From positions 186,001-250,000 of the forward strand of contig NZ_RBXP01000015.1 of NCBI RefSeq assembly GCF_003634965.1: DNA of 64,000 bases. The letters run 5' to 3'. Position 1 is the first letter of the stretch. Every line of letters starts with the position of its first letter. A program made the position numbers and the translations under genes. Positions 50,967-61,116 of this stretch are shown piece by piece. The stretch comes from Azonexus fungiphilus (GTDB lineage Bacteria; Pseudomonadota; Gammaproteobacteria; Burkholderiales; Rhodocyclaceae). Under the pieces are notes generated by a model, which saw only the letters and a program-made list of their open reading frames with translations, searched no databases and was not told the origin of the DNA.

Positions 50967-52478
50967 ATGCGGGTGTTGCTGCTCATTCCGTCCCGGGAAT
51001 CGTCGATGTTGCTGCCCACCTTTGCCGACCAGATGTCGCCGCGCCGGAAAATGGCGACCAGCGCGCTCGCCTGCGTGCTCGTCGGCTTGGCAGCGGCACC
51101 GTTGCGCGGCTGGCTCGATCCGGCCAATGTCGTCATGCTCTTCCTGCTCACCGTGCTCGTCGTCGCCGTCGTCCTCGGGCGCAACCCGGCGGTGCTGGCC
51201 GCGGTGCTCAGCGTGCTGTTGTTCGACGTCTTCTTCGTGCCACCGCATTTTTCGCTGGCGGTGAGCAACCTGCAGTACCTGATCACCTTCGCGGTGATGC
51301 TGGCCACCGCGCTGATCACCGGCCACCTGGCGGCGACGCTGCAGGAACAGGCCGCCGATGCCGGTCGCCGCGAACGGCGGACGCGGGCCCTGTACGAGAT
51401 CGCCCGGCAGCTGGCCGGGGCCCTCAATGACCTGCAGGTGCGCGAGATCGTCGAGGGCTTCATCACCGCCGAATTCGCCGGTCGCTGCCAGCTGCTGCTC
51501 GGCGACGCCGTCGGCGATGACGCTGCCGCCTGGCTGGTGCCGGCGCGGGTGGCGGCGGTGCATGCGGCCGGGACGCGGCAGATCGACGGGGCAGTCATCT
51601 ACCTGCCGCTGAAGGCGCCGATGCGCGTCCGCGGCGTGCTCGCCGTGCATCCCGGAAATACCCTGGACGAGGCCGAGCTGGCGGCGCTCGACGGACTGGC
51701 CTCGCTGGTCGCGATCGCCGTCGAACGCCTGCATTACGTCGAGGTCGCCCAGCGCAGCGAACTGGAGACGGCGACCGAGCGACTGCGCAGTTCGATCCTG
51801 TCGGCGCTGTCGCACGACCTGCGGACGCCGCTGACGGTGCTGGTCGGTCTGGCCGACGCCATCGTCCTGGCTGCCCCCGGCCTGAGCGGGCCGGCGCTCG
51901 ACAGCGCGCGCACGCTGCGTGACCAGGCCGGCCGCCTGGCCGGGTTGGTCGCCAACCTGCTCGAGATGGCCCGGCTCAATGCCGGTTCGGTGACCCTGCG
52001 CCAGGAGTGGCAGCCGCTCGAGGAGGTCGTCGGCAGCAGCCTCAAGCTGCTCGGCGATGCGCTCGGCCGTCACCGGTTGCGTGTCGACCTGCCGCGCGAC
52101 TTGCCGCTGCTGCGCTTCGACGCCGTCCTGATCGAGCGTGTACTGTGCAACCTGCTCGAGAACGCCGCCAAGTATTCGCCGGCCGACGGCGAGATCTTGA
52201 TCGCCGCGGCGCTTGCCGGCGATTTCGTCGAATTGTCGGTGGGCGACCGCGGGCCGGGTTTCCCCGAGCCGTTCAGTGCCCAGGTCTTCGAGATGTTCGT
52301 GCGCGGCGACGGCGAGTCGACGACGCCCGGTACCGGGCTCGGCCTGGCGATCTGCCGTGCCATCGTCGACGCCCACGGCGGGCGGATGCGCATCGAGAAC
52401 CCGGCCGGCGGCGGTGGTCGTGTCGTCGTCTCGCTGCCGCGCGGCGAGCCGCCGGTGGTCGAAGCGGAGGTCATGTGA
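50967..52478 (+). CDS. KdpD-like sensor histidine kinase lacking the KdpD/USP N-terminal domains
   Basis: A 503-residue kinase that matches only the C-terminal half of KdpD. It has a four-helix DUF4118 membrane domain at about 30-125 (ANVVMLFLLTVLVVAVV, SVLLFDVFFVPPHFSLAV), a GAF-like region, HisKA with H283 (LSHDLRTPLTV) and a HATPase (NLLENAAKYS, DRGPGFP, GTGLGLAICRA). E. coli KdpD is about 894 residues, and its roughly 390-residue cytoplasmic KdpD and universal-stress domains are missing. It overlaps the KdpE-like gene by 4 bases. An alternative start is the ATG at 51006. Probably senses potassium or osmotic state for the trk genes (inference). Confidence 0.92.
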   Translation: MRVLLLIPSRESSMLLPTFADQMSPRRKMATSALACVLVGLAAAPLRGWLDPANVVMLFLLTVLVVAVVLGRNPAVLAAVLSVLLFDVFFVPPHFSLAVSNLQYLITFAVMLATALITGHLAATLQEQAADAGRRERRTRALYEIARQLAGALNDLQVREIVEGFITAEFAGRCQLLLGDAVGDDAAAWLVPARVAAVHAAGTRQIDGAVIYLPLKAPMRVRGVLAVHPGNTLDEAELAALDGLASLVAIAVERLHYVEVAQRSELETATERLRSSILSALSHDLRTPLTVLVGLADAIVLAAPGLSGPALDSARTLRDQAGRLAGLVANLLEMARLNAGSVTLRQEWQPLEEVVGSSLKLLGDALGRHRLRVDLPRDLPLLRFDAVLIERVLCNLLENAAKYSPADGEILIAAALAGDFVELSVGDRGPGFPEPFSAQVFEMFVRGDGESTTPGTGLGLAICRAIVDAHGGRMRIENPAGGGGRVVVSLPRGEPPVVEAEVM

Positions 52479-53170
52479 GCGACAAGCCACGCGTGCTGAT
52501 CGTCGAGGACGAAGCGCAGATTCGCCAGTTCCTGCGCCTGGCGCTGGCCGCCGAGGGCTGCACGGTGCTCGAGGCAAGCCGGCTGGCCGACGGTCTGACG
52601 CTCGCCGGCGACGGTGGCGTCGATCTGGTGCTGCTCGACCTCGGGCTGCCCGACGGCGACGGCATCGATTTCATCCGCGCCTATCGCGGCTGGTCGGATG
52701 GCCCGGTGCTGATCCTCTCGGCGCGTACCGAGGAGCGGCACAAGATCGACGCCCTCGATGCCGGCGCCGATGACTACCTGACCAAGCCCTTCGGCATCGG
52801 CGAACTGCACGCCCGGGTGCGCGCCCTGATGCGCCGGCGCGCGCGCAGCGGCGTTGCCGCGTCGCCGGTGGTGGAGTTCGGCGAGGTCGTCGTCGATCTT
52901 GCCCGGCGCCTGGTCACCCGGCGCGGCGAACCGGTCCGCCTGACGCCGATCGAGTTCCGCCTGCTGGCGATGATGCTCGCCCATCCCGGCCAGGTGCTGA
53001 CCCAGCGCAAACTGCTGGCCGACATCTGGGGGCCGTCCTACGTCGAGAGCAGTCACTACCTGCGGGTCTATGTCGGCCACCTGCGCCAGAAGCTCGAGGA
53101 TGACCCGACCCAGCCGCGGCATTTCCTCACCGAAACCGGTGTCGGCTACCGTTTCCAGCCCGGCTCATGA
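52475..53170 (+). CDS. KdpE-like OmpR-family response regulator
   Basis: A 231-residue regulator with a receiver domain (phospho-acceptor D55 in LLDLGLPDGDG, lysine in DYLTKPFG) and a C-terminal winged helix (RLTPIEFRLLAMMLAHPGQVLT, SSHYLRVYVGHLRQKLEDD, TGVGYRF). The HYLRVYVGHLRQKLE segment is KdpE-like. The start is a GTG overlapping the kinase stop (GTGA) and the end overlaps trkH (ATGA), so kinase, regulator and transporter are translationally coupled. Autoregulation of this operon, and possibly of the facing Mrp operon, is likely but inferred. Confidence 0.94.
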   Translation: MSDKPRVLIVEDEAQIRQFLRLALAAEGCTVLEASRLADGLTLAGDGGVDLVLLDLGLPDGDGIDFIRAYRGWSDGPVLILSARTEERHKIDALDAGADDYLTKPFGIGELHARVRALMRRRARSGVAASPVVEFGEVVVDLARRLVTRRGEPVRLTPIEFRLLAMMLAHPGQVLTQRKLLADIWGPSYVESSHYLRVYVGHLRQKLEDDPTQPRHFLTETGVGYRFQPGS

Positions 53171-54621
53171 ATCGTTACGCACCCGTCCTGCGGGCGCTGG
53201 GCATGATCGTCATGCTCTTCGCGCTGACCATGCTGGCACCGCTGACCCTGTCCTGGATCGTCGACGACGGCGCCCAGTCGGTCTATGACGAATCCTTCGC
53301 CCTGACCCTGCTCTGCGGTCTTTTTCTCTGGTATCGCTACCGAAGCTGCCGGCGCGAGATGAACGTGCGCGACGGCTTCCTGATGGTCGTGCTGGTGTGG
53401 ACGGTGTTGCCGGCCTTTGCCGCGCTGCCGCTGATGCTGCAACTGGGGATCAGCCACACCGACGCCTATTTCGAGGCGATGTCCGGCCTGACCACGACCG
53501 GGGCGACGGTGCTGGCCGGCATCGACCAGCTGCCGATGTCGATCAACCTGTGGCGCCACCAGCTGGTCTGGGTCGGCGGCATGGGCCTGATCGTGCTGGC
53601 GATCGCGATCCTGCCGCTGCTCGGCATCGGCGGTCGGCAGATGTTCAAGGCCGAGACGCCGGGGCCGATGAAGGATGCGAAACTGACCCCGCGCATCGCG
53701 TCGACCGCAAAAGGCCTGTGGGGCGTCTACGTCGGCGTCAGCCTGCTCTGCATCCTGGCCTACCGGCTGGCCGGGATGAGCTGGTTCGACGCCGTCTGCC
53801 ACGGTTTTTCGACGATGGGCCTGGGCGGCTTCTCGACCCACGATGCGAGTTTCGGTTTCTTCGATTCCCCTGCCATCGAAGCGGTGGCTATTGCTTTCAT
53901 GCTGGTCGCCGGGATGAACTTTGGCACCCTGTTTCTTGCAGTCAGCCGGCAATCCCTGCGCCCCTACCTGCACGATCCCGAGGCCGGCTGGTTTCTCGCC
54001 GTCTGCCTGGTGTCGGTGTTCGGGATCGCGATCTTCCTTGGCGCCCACGATGTCTATCCGGAGTTCCTGGTGGCGCTGCGCCATTCGGCCTTCAACGTCG
54101 TGTCGATTGCCACCACCACCGGCTATGCCAGCGTCGACTATGCGCTGTGGCCGGTTTTCGCCCCGCTGTGGATGCTCTTCCTGTGCAGCTTCGCCACCAG
54201 CGCCGGCTCGACCGGCGGCGGCATCAAGATGGCGCGCGCTTTGTTGCTCTACAAGCAGGTTTACCGCGAGATCGTCCGCGCGATGCACCCGAACGCGGTT
54301 TACAGCGTGCGCATCGGCGGCCAGGTGGCGCCGCCGGGCATCCTCTTCGCGGTGCTTGCCTTCGGCTTCATGTACATGGTCAGCATCGTTTCGCTGACCT
54401 TGTTGCTGGTGTTCACCGGGCTCGATGCGATCACTGCCTTTACCGCCATCGTCGCCATGGTCAACAATACCGGCCCGGGCCTGGGCGAGGTCGGGCCGTC
54501 GACCACCTTTGCCGTGCTCGAGGATTTCCAGACCTGGATCTGCTCGTTCGCGATGCTGCTCGGGCGGCTCGAGATTTTTACCCTGCTGGTGGTGTTGACC
54601 CCGGCATTCTGGCGGCGCTGA
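53167..54621 (+). CDS. trkH: Potassium uptake protein TrkH
   Basis: Membrane pore subunit of the Trk K+ uptake system. The 484-residue protein has the four selectivity-filter P-loops of the TrkH/KtrB family: SGLTTTGATVL, GFSTMGLGGFS, IATTTGYASVD and MVNNTGPGLGE. It also has the GSTGGGIKMARALLL intramembrane loop. It overlaps the regulator gene by 4 bases and precedes trkA by 16 bases. Length is normal. Confidence 0.96.
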   Translation: MNRYAPVLRALGMIVMLFALTMLAPLTLSWIVDDGAQSVYDESFALTLLCGLFLWYRYRSCRREMNVRDGFLMVVLVWTVLPAFAALPLMLQLGISHTDAYFEAMSGLTTTGATVLAGIDQLPMSINLWRHQLVWVGGMGLIVLAIAILPLLGIGGRQMFKAETPGPMKDAKLTPRIASTAKGLWGVYVGVSLLCILAYRLAGMSWFDAVCHGFSTMGLGGFSTHDASFGFFDSPAIEAVAIAFMLVAGMNFGTLFLAVSRQSLRPYLHDPEAGWFLAVCLVSVFGIAIFLGAHDVYPEFLVALRHSAFNVVSIATTTGYASVDYALWPVFAPLWMLFLCSFATSAGSTGGGIKMARALLLYKQVYREIVRAMHPNAVYSVRIGGQVAPPGILFAVLAFGFMYMVSIVSLTLLLVFTGLDAITAFTAIVAMVNNTGPGLGEVGPSTTFAVLEDFQTWICSFAMLLGRLEIFTLLVVLTPAFWRR

Positions 54622-54637
54622 GGCGCGAGGAACGACG

Positions 54638-56020
54638 ATGAACATCCTGATTCTCGGGGCCGGGCAGGTGGGAGCCAGCCTGGCCGAGGCGCTGGTCTCG
54701 GAGGCCAACGACATCACCCTGGTCGATCTCGATCCGGGCCCGCTCGGGCAGCTTGCCGACCGTCTCGACGTGCGCACGGTGGCCGGCAACGCCGCCTTTC
54801 CCTCGGTGTTGCGCGAGGCCGGCATCGAGTCGGCCGACCTGATCGTCGCGGTGACCCAGTCCGACCAGTCGAATCTCGTCGCCTGCAAGGTCGCGCACAG
54901 CCAGTTTGGCGTGCCGACGCGGATCGCCCGCCTGCGCTCGCCCGATTTCCTCGATGCCGAACTGCTGTCGACGCGCAACTTCGCCGTCGATTTCGCGCTT
55001 TGCCCGGAGCAGGAAATCAGCGACTACATCGCCAAGCTGCTCGAGTTTCCCGAGGCCCTGCAGGTGGTCGAGTTTGCCGAGGGCCGGCTGACCATGGTCG
55101 GCGTCCGCGCCTACGACGGCGGCCTGCTTGTCGGTCAGCCGATCCGCAGCATGCGCGAGCACCTGCCGGCCACGGTCGACGCCCGGATTGCCGCGGTTTT
55201 CAGGGATACGCGGGCGATCGACACCAACGGCGACACGGTCATCCACGCCGGCGACGAAGTCTTCCTGCTGGCCGCCAGCGAGCATATCCGGACCGTGCTC
55301 AAGGAGCTGCGGCGGATGCAGAAACCGGTGCGCAAGGTGATGATCGCCGGTGCCGGAAACGTCGGCGCCCGCGTCGCCCGGCGCCTCGAAGGGCAGTGCG
55401 AGGTCAAGGTCATCGAGAGCCGGCCGGCGCGCGCGACACTGGTTGCCGGCTGGCTCGACCGGGCGCTCGTGGTCAATGGCGAGGCCACCGACGAGACCTT
55501 GCTGCAGCGCGAGGACATCGACGGCATGGACATGTTCCTGGCCCTGACCAACGACGACGAGAACAACATCATGGCCGCCTCGCTGGCCAAGCGCCTGGGC
55601 TGCCGCCGCGTGCTCGCGCTGATCAACCGCGAAGCCTACGCCGACATGGTCCAGGGTGGCCCGATCGACATCGGCCTGTCGCCGGCCCAGGTCTCGATCG
55701 GCGGCCTGCTGACGCATGTCCGCCAGGCCGACGTGGCGCGCGTGCACAGCCTGCGTCGCGGCGCCGCCGAGGCGCTCGAACTGGTGGTCCGCGGCGACCG
55801 CCGCAGCTCGCGGGTGGTCGGCCGGCGGATCGAGGAACTGCCCGAAATCCGCGGCGCCAGCATCGCCGCCGTTGTCCGCGACGGCCAGGTGATCATCCCG
55901 CACCACGACACGCTGATCGAGGCCGGCGACCACGTCGTCGTCTTCTGCACCCGCAAACGCTACATCAAGGCGGTGGAGAAGCTGTTCCAGCCGGTACGGC
56001 CGCTGTTTTCCTTCGCCTAG
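54638..56020 (+). CDS. trkA: Trk potassium uptake regulator TrkA
   Basis: Cytoplasmic NAD(H)/nucleotide-binding ring that gates TrkH. The 460-residue protein has two RCK_N Rossmann domains (MNILILGAGQVGASLAEAL and VMIAGAGNVGARVARRLE), each followed by an RCK_C domain, the full-length four-domain TrkA plan. GAGGAA precedes the ATG. Its TAG stop forms CTAG with the stop of the convergent trmA gene, a 4-base overlap. Confidence 0.97.
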   Translation: MNILILGAGQVGASLAEALVSEANDITLVDLDPGPLGQLADRLDVRTVAGNAAFPSVLREAGIESADLIVAVTQSDQSNLVACKVAHSQFGVPTRIARLRSPDFLDAELLSTRNFAVDFALCPEQEISDYIAKLLEFPEALQVVEFAEGRLTMVGVRAYDGGLLVGQPIRSMREHLPATVDARIAAVFRDTRAIDTNGDTVIHAGDEVFLLAASEHIRTVLKELRRMQKPVRKVMIAGAGNVGARVARRLEGQCEVKVIESRPARATLVAGWLDRALVVNGEATDETLLQREDIDGMDMFLALTNDDENNIMAASLAKRLGCRRVLALINREAYADMVQGGPIDIGLSPAQVSIGGLLTHVRQADVARVHSLRRGAAEALELVVRGDRRSSRVVGRRIEELPEIRGASIAAVVRDGQVIIPHHDTLIEAGDHVVVFCTRKRYIKAVEKLFQPVRPLFSFA

Positions 56021-57105
56021 CGGCGCTGCAGCAGCAGCCCGCACTCGAGGTGGTGGGTGTAGGGGAACTGGTCGAAGACCGCCGCCGCGGCGATCCGGTG
56101 CGTTGCCGCGAGCGCCGCGACGTTGTCGCGCAGGGTCTGCGGGTTGCACGAGATGTAGAGGATGTTGGCGAAGCCGGCGGCCAGTTCGAGCGTCGCCGGG
56201 TCGAGGCCGCTGCGCGGCGGATCGACGAAGATCGTCGAGAAATCGTAGGTCGCCAGGTCGATGCCCTGCATCCGCTGGAAGCGCTCGCGCCCGCTCAGCG
56301 CGGCGCTGATCTCCTCGCTCGCCATGCGCACGATGGCGGTGTTGCCGACCGCGTTGACCTCGAGGTTGTGCAGCGCGGCCCGCACCGAGGTCTTGCTCAC
56401 CTCGGTGGCGAGCACCTTGGCGAACAGGGGGGCGAGGGCGACGGTGAAATTGCCGTTGCCGCAATACAGTTCGAGCAGGTCGCCGCCCAGCGGCGCCGCC
56501 TGGGCCTGCGCCCAGGCCAGCATCTTCTCGTTCACGCTGGCATTGGGCTGGCTGAAGCCGCCTTCGAACTGGCGATAGTGCAGTTGCCGGCCATCGACGT
56601 TCAGGCATTCGTCCACCCAGTCGCGTTCGAGGACCAGCTTCTGGCCCTTGCTGCGGCCGATGACGGCGATGCCGAGGTCCGCGGCCAGGGCGCGGGCGGC
56701 TTCCTCCCAGGCGGCGTCGAGCGGGCGGTGGTAGATCAGGGTGACCAGCATGTCGCCGCTCAGCGTTGCCAGGAACTCGACGCCGTAGAGGCGGCGGTGC
56801 AGCGCGTCGACGGCCAGCGTCGCCGCACGCAGCTTCGGCATCAGTGCGCAGATGGCCGCGTCGGCGACCGGGAAATCCGCCATCAGCACCGGCTGGCGGG
56901 GATTTTCCGGGTCGAACATGGCGTAGTCCCAGCCGCCGTCGTGCTGCCAGGCGCGGAATTCGGCGCGCAGCCGGTAGTGCGTCGTCGGCGACGCGAAGAC
57001 TGCCGGTTCGGGCAGCGCGAAAGCGGCGAATTCAGCGCAGAAGCGCTCGCGTTTTTCGGCCAGCTGGCTCGGGTAGCGGGCGGGGTCGGGGAGAATCAGG
57101 GGCAT
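56017..57105 (-). CDS. trmA: tRNA (uracil-54-C5)-methyltransferase TrmA
   Basis: SAM-dependent enzyme that makes ribothymidine at position 54 of tRNA. The 362-residue protein matches TrmA rather than the longer iron-sulfur RlmC/RlmD enzymes. It has [14 protein letters not shown], the SAM motif [29 protein letters not shown], catalytic C320 ([11 protein letters not shown]) and the C-terminal [13 protein letters not shown] with its general-base Glu. A TATAGT box lies about 33 bases upstream on the minus strand. Convergent with trkA. Confidence 0.96.
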   Translation of the reverse strand: MPLILPDPARYPSQLAEKRERFCAEFAAFALPEPAVFASPTTHYRLRAEFRAWQHDGGWDYAMFDPENPRQPVLMADFPVADAAICALMPKLRAATLAVDALHRRLYGVEFLATLSGDMLVTLIYHRPLDAAWEEAARALAADLGIAVIGRSKGQKLVLERDWVDECLNVDGRQLHYRQFEGGFSQPNASVNEKMLAWAQAQAAPLGGDLLELYCGNGNFTVALAPLFAKVLATEVSKTSVRAALHNLEVNAVGNTAIVRMASEEISAALSGRERFQRMQGIDLATYDFSTIFVDPPRSGLDPATLELAAGFANILYISCNPQTLRDNVAALAATHRIAAAAVFDQFPYTHHLECGLLLQRR

Positions 57106-57233
57106 GGTGCGCTGGCGGCAGAAAACGGAAGGGGCGGACTATACCGCGCGGCCGGACAATGCAGAAGCCGCGGCAACTGGCCCGGCTTGCCGGCGGCTTC
57201 GGCTATGCTTGGCGAAAAAACGGCGCTATCCCC

Positions 57234-58400
57234 ATGCATCCTGTGTTCGTCATCGTTCTCGCGCAACTGTTCGGTACCTCGCTGTGGTTTTCCGCCAACA
57301 GCGCCGCCGACGCGCTGATGCTCGCCTGGGCAATCGGCCCGGCTGCGATCGGGACGCTGACCAATGCCGTCCAGGCCGGTTTCATCGTCGGCACCCTCGG
57401 CTTCGCGCTGAGCGGCCTCGCCGACCGTTTCCCGGCCAGCCGCATCTTTGCCGTCTGCGCCCTGCTCGGAGCCGCCGCCAATGCCAGCTTCGCGCTGGCG
57501 GCAGGTGGATTGCAGTCGGCGATCGTCCTGCGTTTCCTGGTCGGCCTGTGCCTGGCCGGGATCTATCCGCTGGGGATGAAGCTGGTCGTCACCTGGGTGC
57601 CGGAACGCGCCGGTGCCGCGCTGGCCTGGCTGGTCGGCATGCTGACCCTGGGCACGGCACTGCCGCATGGGATCCGCTTTCTCGGCGGCGGCCTGCCCTG
57701 GCAGTGGCCGATCCTCGCGTCCTCGCTGCTGGCGCTGCTGGCTGCGGCATTGATCCTGCGCCTGGGCGACGGGCCGCAGCTGCAGCGTCGGCACGGGGCG
57801 CCGCCGCTGCGTCTGGGGCGGGTCGTGCATGCCTTCTCGATTCCTGCCTTTCGTGCCTCGGCACTGGGTTATTTCGGTCACCAGTGGGAACTCTATGCGT
57901 TCTGGACGCTGGTGCCGGTGCTGCTTGCCGGCAGCGGCATCGCGTCGGCCGGCAGCCTGGCGCTGGCCGGCTGGTCGTTTGCCGTGGTCGGCATCGGCGC
58001 TCTCGGCTGCGTCTGTGGCGGCTACTGGAGTCGCCATATCGGCAGCGGCCGCGTCGCGGCCAGCGCGCTCGCCGGTTCGGCGCTGTGTTGCGCACTGTTT
58101 CCGCTGAGCACCGGCTGGCCGCCCGGACTGACGCTGCTGGTGCTGCTCTTCTGGGGCTTTTGCGTGGTCGCCGATTCGCCGCACTTCTCGGCCTTGTCGG
58201 CGCGCGCCTGTCCGCCGGAAATCGTCGGCAGCGCGCTGGCTTTCCAGAATGCCATCGGCTTTGCCATCACCATGCTGTCGATCCAGCTCGGTACGCGCTG
58301 GGTGGGCGACTGGGGCGGGCAGGTCGCCTGGCTGCTGCTGCCCGGGCCGCTGTTCGGCCTGCTCGGGCTGTGGCCGTTGTGGCGGCGGCCGGCGGCCTAG
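57234..58400 (+). CDS. MFS transporter
   Basis: A 388-residue major-facilitator protein with about 12 hydrophobic helices. The N-terminal half starts [23 protein letters not shown] and has the loop [12 protein letters not shown] between helices 2 and 3. A second half begins near [21 protein letters not shown]. The [12 protein letters not shown] and HQWELYAFW segments recall an MFS subgroup annotated as cyanate/NNP-like permeases, but the substrate is unknown. The ATG at 57234 begins the first helix. It ends in CTAG shared with the convergent small gene. Confidence 0.85.
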   Translation: MHPVFVIVLAQLFGTSLWFSANSAADALMLAWAIGPAAIGTLTNAVQAGFIVGTLGFALSGLADRFPASRIFAVCALLGAAANASFALAAGGLQSAIVLRFLVGLCLAGIYPLGMKLVVTWVPERAGAALAWLVGMLTLGTALPHGIRFLGGGLPWQWPILASSLLALLAAALILRLGDGPQLQRRHGAPPLRLGRVVHAFSIPAFRASALGYFGHQWELYAFWTLVPVLLAGSGIASAGSLALAGWSFAVVGIGALGCVCGGYWSRHIGSGRVAASALAGSALCCALFPLSTGWPPGLTLLVLLFWGFCVVADSPHFSALSARACPPEIVGSALAFQNAIGFAITMLSIQLGTRWVGDWGGQVAWLLLPGPLFGLLGLWPLWRRPAA

Positions 58401-58624
58401 TTGCGCTCGCGGTGGCGCAGCATGTAGAGGTAGAGCGATTCGACGCGTTCGCGCGCCCACGGGGTGCGGCGCAGGAATTTCAGGCTCGAGGCGACGCTCG
58501 GATCGACGTTGAAGCAGCGGATGTCCACCTGGCGGCCGAGTTCGGCCCAGCCGTAGTGCTCGACCAGCTGGTTGAGCAGGGCTTCGAGGGTGATCCCGTG
58601 GAGCGGGTTGTTCGGCTGGGTCAT
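58397..58624 (-). CDS. VF530-family (DUF2132) small protein
   Basis: A 75-residue protein with the family signature [32 protein letters not shown] [25 protein letters not shown] and [11 protein letters not shown]530 proteins are small helical proteins that have been called DNA-binding from structure; their cellular role is unknown. The gene is monocistronic. Its stop is shared through CTAG with the MFS gene. Confidence 0.92.
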   Translation of the reverse strand: MTQPNNPLHGITLEALLNQLVEHYGWAELGRQVDIRCFNVDPSVASSLKFLRRTPWARERVESLYLYMLRHRERN

Positions 58625-58681
58625 CGCTGTGGCGGCGCGGCAAAAGCCGGCAGTTTACGCCGGGCCCGCGGTTTTATCGCA

Positions 58682-58705
58682 AATTTCACGGTCGACCGTC
58701 AAATT
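58682..58705. repeat. Palindrome with core ACGGTCGACCGT (copy 2)
   Basis: A 24-base palindrome with one mismatched pair (arms AATTT and AAATT around the 12-base core ACGGTCGACCGT). It lies in the 227-base gap between divergent genes. Core and right flank (GTCAAATTC) nearly repeat copy 1 at 39919-39934 (GTCAGATTC). This is 58 bases downstream of the VF530 start and about 150 bases upstream of the CBS/PAS gene. Confidence 0.7.
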
Positions 58706-58753
58706 CCGTTGAAATTGCCCGGGCCGCCACCGCAACTGGCGCGCCGTTCGGAC

Positions 58754-58759
58754 TAGAAT
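58754..58759 (+). promoter_or_regulatory. Possible -10 box for the CBS/PAS-kinase operon
   Basis: TAGAAT (one mismatch to TATAAT) lies 93 bases before the ATG at 58852. No good -35 is seen at 16-18 bases. Identical TAGAAT boxes lie upstream of the hemerythrin and rlmB genes, suggesting a common -10 variant in this genome. Confidence 0.35.
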
Positions 58760-58851
58760 CGAAACATGCGCATCGGGTAGGCGGCACTGCCGGCCGATGC
58801 ATTGTCGACCTGCCGGCGAGTGCCGGCGCGAACCTGGGGGAGGTCGCCGAG

Positions 58852-61116
58852 ATGGCTTCCGTCGCTGCGCTCAAGCTTTCCGATATCGCCAGCAGCGAGG
58901 TGCTGACCGTGCCCGCCGGAACGCCGCTGGGCGATGCCGTGGCTTGCCTGGCCGAGCGTTACATCTCGTCGCTGGTGGTCGTCGACGGCGTGCGGCCGGT
59001 CGGCATCCTGACCGAATGGGACCTGCTCCGGCTGCTGCGCGAACAGGTTCCCGACACGGTGCCGGTGTACCAGGTGATGAGCGCGCCGCTGGTGACGACG
59101 CGCCCGGACATCGATTTCGCCGCCGCCCAGCTGCTGATGTCCAGCCACGCCATCCGCCACCTCGTGCTGGTCGACGGCGAGGGCCGCCTGGCCGGCCTCG
59201 CCAGCGAGAGCGACTTCCGGCGCCAGCTCGACAACGCGCTGTTCGAGGCGATCCGCAACCTGCAGGCGATCATCGAGCCGATCGAACCCTTGCTCGCCCC
59301 CGAGCAGGCCTTGATCGAGGTCCTCGACCTGATGGCCGAGCGGCGCCTCGACCACGTGCTGATCGGGTGCGACGGCGTTGCCCGGGGCATCATCACCGAG
59401 CGCGACCTGCCGCGGCTGATGCAGCGCCGGCCGGACCTGCGCGCGACGACGGCGGGCAGCGTCATGTCGACGCCGCTGCAGACCATCGACGAGAACGTCT
59501 CGGTGGCCGAGGCGGCGCGCCGGATGGCCGCCTTGCACCTGCGTCACCTGGTCGTCTGCGGCCGCCACGGGCGGGCGGTCGGGGTGATCGGCCAGCACCG
59601 CCTGCTCGAACGCCTGAGCGTGGTGCTCATGGAAAGCGGGCGCAGCCGTCTGGCCAGCCAGCTCGAGGTGGTGCTCGAGGCAACCGGCGTCGGCACCTGG
59701 GAGTACGACCACCGGCGCGACGTGGTGATCCGCAGCGCGGCGCTCAACAGCGTGCTCCAGTTCGCGCGCGACAAGGTCTTCGAGTCCTTCGCCGACATGC
59801 TCGAGCGCGTTGTCGCCGAGGATCGCGACAAGGTCCGCCAGGCCTTCCACGAGGCGCTGGCCGGCGGCGCCGGCCAGTTCACGATCGATTTCCGGGTCCG
59901 CGACGGCGAGGGACAGATGCGCTGGTTCAGCTCGCGCGGCCGCGTCATCGAGCGCGATGCCGGCGGGCGGCCGCTGCATTCGGCCGGCGTCGCCATCGAC
60001 ATCGATCCGCAGAAGCGCCAGGAGGCCGAACTGCGGCGCAGCGAAGCGCGTTTCCGCGATCTCCTCGAGCAGGCGCCGCTGCCGATGGGCTATGTCAATG
60101 CCGACGGCAGCGTCGCCTTCCTCAACCGGCGTTTCGCCGAGCTGTTCGGCTATGCCCTGGGCGAGGTCCCCAACCTGCGCCGCTGGTCGGCGCACGCCTT
60201 TCCCGATCCCGACTACCGGGCGGTGGTCGCCGGCCGCTGGCGCGCCGCCGTCGCCAGCGCACGCGCCGCCCAGGCCGCGGTGGCGCCGGTCGAGTGCGCG
60301 GTGACCTGTGGCGACGGCAGCGTGCGCATCGTCGAGATTGCCGGCGTGCTGCTCGGCGACGACTGCCTGGTCACCTTCATCGACATCACTGCCCAGCGCG
60401 AGCAGCAGCAGCGCCTCGAATTCGGCAACGCGATCCTGCGCCTGATTTCCGACGATGCGCCGCTGCCCGATGTGCTCGACCAGGTGTGCCGGCGCATCGA
60501 GGCGCGCGATCCGGCGCTGCGCTGCTCGGTCCTGCTGCTCGACGACGACGGCCGGCATCTGCGCCACGGCGCCGCGCCCAGCCTGCCCGGGGCCTATTGC
60601 CAGGCGATCGACGGCGCGGCCATCGGGCCGGCGGTCGGCTCCTGCGGCACCGCCGCCTGGCGCGGCGAGGCGGTGCTGGTCGCCGACATCGCCAGCGATC
60701 CGCTGTGGGCCGACTACCGCCAGCTGGCGCTCCCGCACCGCCTGGCTGCCTGCTGGTCGTCGCCGATCAAGGCGCGCGACGGGCGTGTCCTCGGCACCTT
60801 CGCCATCTACTGGGCCACGGTCGATCCGGAGATTCCGGCAGCCTTGCGCGATCATGTCGATGCGGCGACGACCCTGGCCGCGATCGCCATCGAGAGCGCC
60901 CAGCGCGAGGCGGCGGTGCGCAGCATGCACCGCGGGCTGTCCGAGGCCGATCTGCGGCTGCGCCAGCAGCTCGACGAGCTGCGCCGCTGGCAGCAGGTGG
61001 TGATCGGTCGCGAGGAGCGCGTGCTCAGCCTCAAGCAGGAGGTCAACGCGCTCTGTCAGCGGCTCGGCGAACCGGCCCGCTACGCCAGCGTCGAACTGCC
61101 GGAGGGCCGCCCGTGA
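58852..61116 (+). CDS. Multidomain sensor CBS(x4)-PAS-PAS-GAF without output domain
   Basis: A 754-residue soluble protein. Four CBS motifs occupy about residues 10-65, 75-127, 145-192 and 202-255 ([49 protein letters not shown]). PAS domains lie at about 268-390 and 397-525, and a GAF domain at about 530-690 ([19 protein letters not shown]). It ends in a coiled coil with a striking tail from W713 ([31 protein letters not shown]). No kinase, GGDEF, EAL or DNA-binding domain is present. A strong GGGGGAGG site precedes the ATG. Its stop overlaps the GTG of the hybrid kinase, so the two are probably partners. Confidence 0.92.
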   Translation: MASVAALKLSDIASSEVLTVPAGTPLGDAVACLAERYISSLVVVDGVRPVGILTEWDLLRLLREQVPDTVPVYQVMSAPLVTTRPDIDFAAAQLLMSSHAIRHLVLVDGEGRLAGLASESDFRRQLDNALFEAIRNLQAIIEPIEPLLAPEQALIEVLDLMAERRLDHVLIGCDGVARGIITERDLPRLMQRRPDLRATTAGSVMSTPLQTIDENVSVAEAARRMAALHLRHLVVCGRHGRAVGVIGQHRLLERLSVVLMESGRSRLASQLEVVLEATGVGTWEYDHRRDVVIRSAALNSVLQFARDKVFESFADMLERVVAEDRDKVRQAFHEALAGGAGQFTIDFRVRDGEGQMRWFSSRGRVIERDAGGRPLHSAGVAIDIDPQKRQEAELRRSEARFRDLLEQAPLPMGYVNADGSVAFLNRRFAELFGYALGEVPNLRRWSAHAFPDPDYRAVVAGRWRAAVASARAAQAAVAPVECAVTCGDGSVRIVEIAGVLLGDDCLVTFIDITAQREQQQRLEFGNAILRLISDDAPLPDVLDQVCRRIEARDPALRCSVLLLDDDGRHLRHGAAPSLPGAYCQAIDGAAIGPAVGSCGTAAWRGEAVLVADIASDPLWADYRQLALPHRLAACWSSPIKARDGRVLGTFAIYWATVDPEIPAALRDHVDAATTLAAIAIESAQREAAVRSMHRGLSEADLRLRQQLDELRRWQQVVIGREERVLSLKQEVNALCQRLGEPARYASVELPEGRP

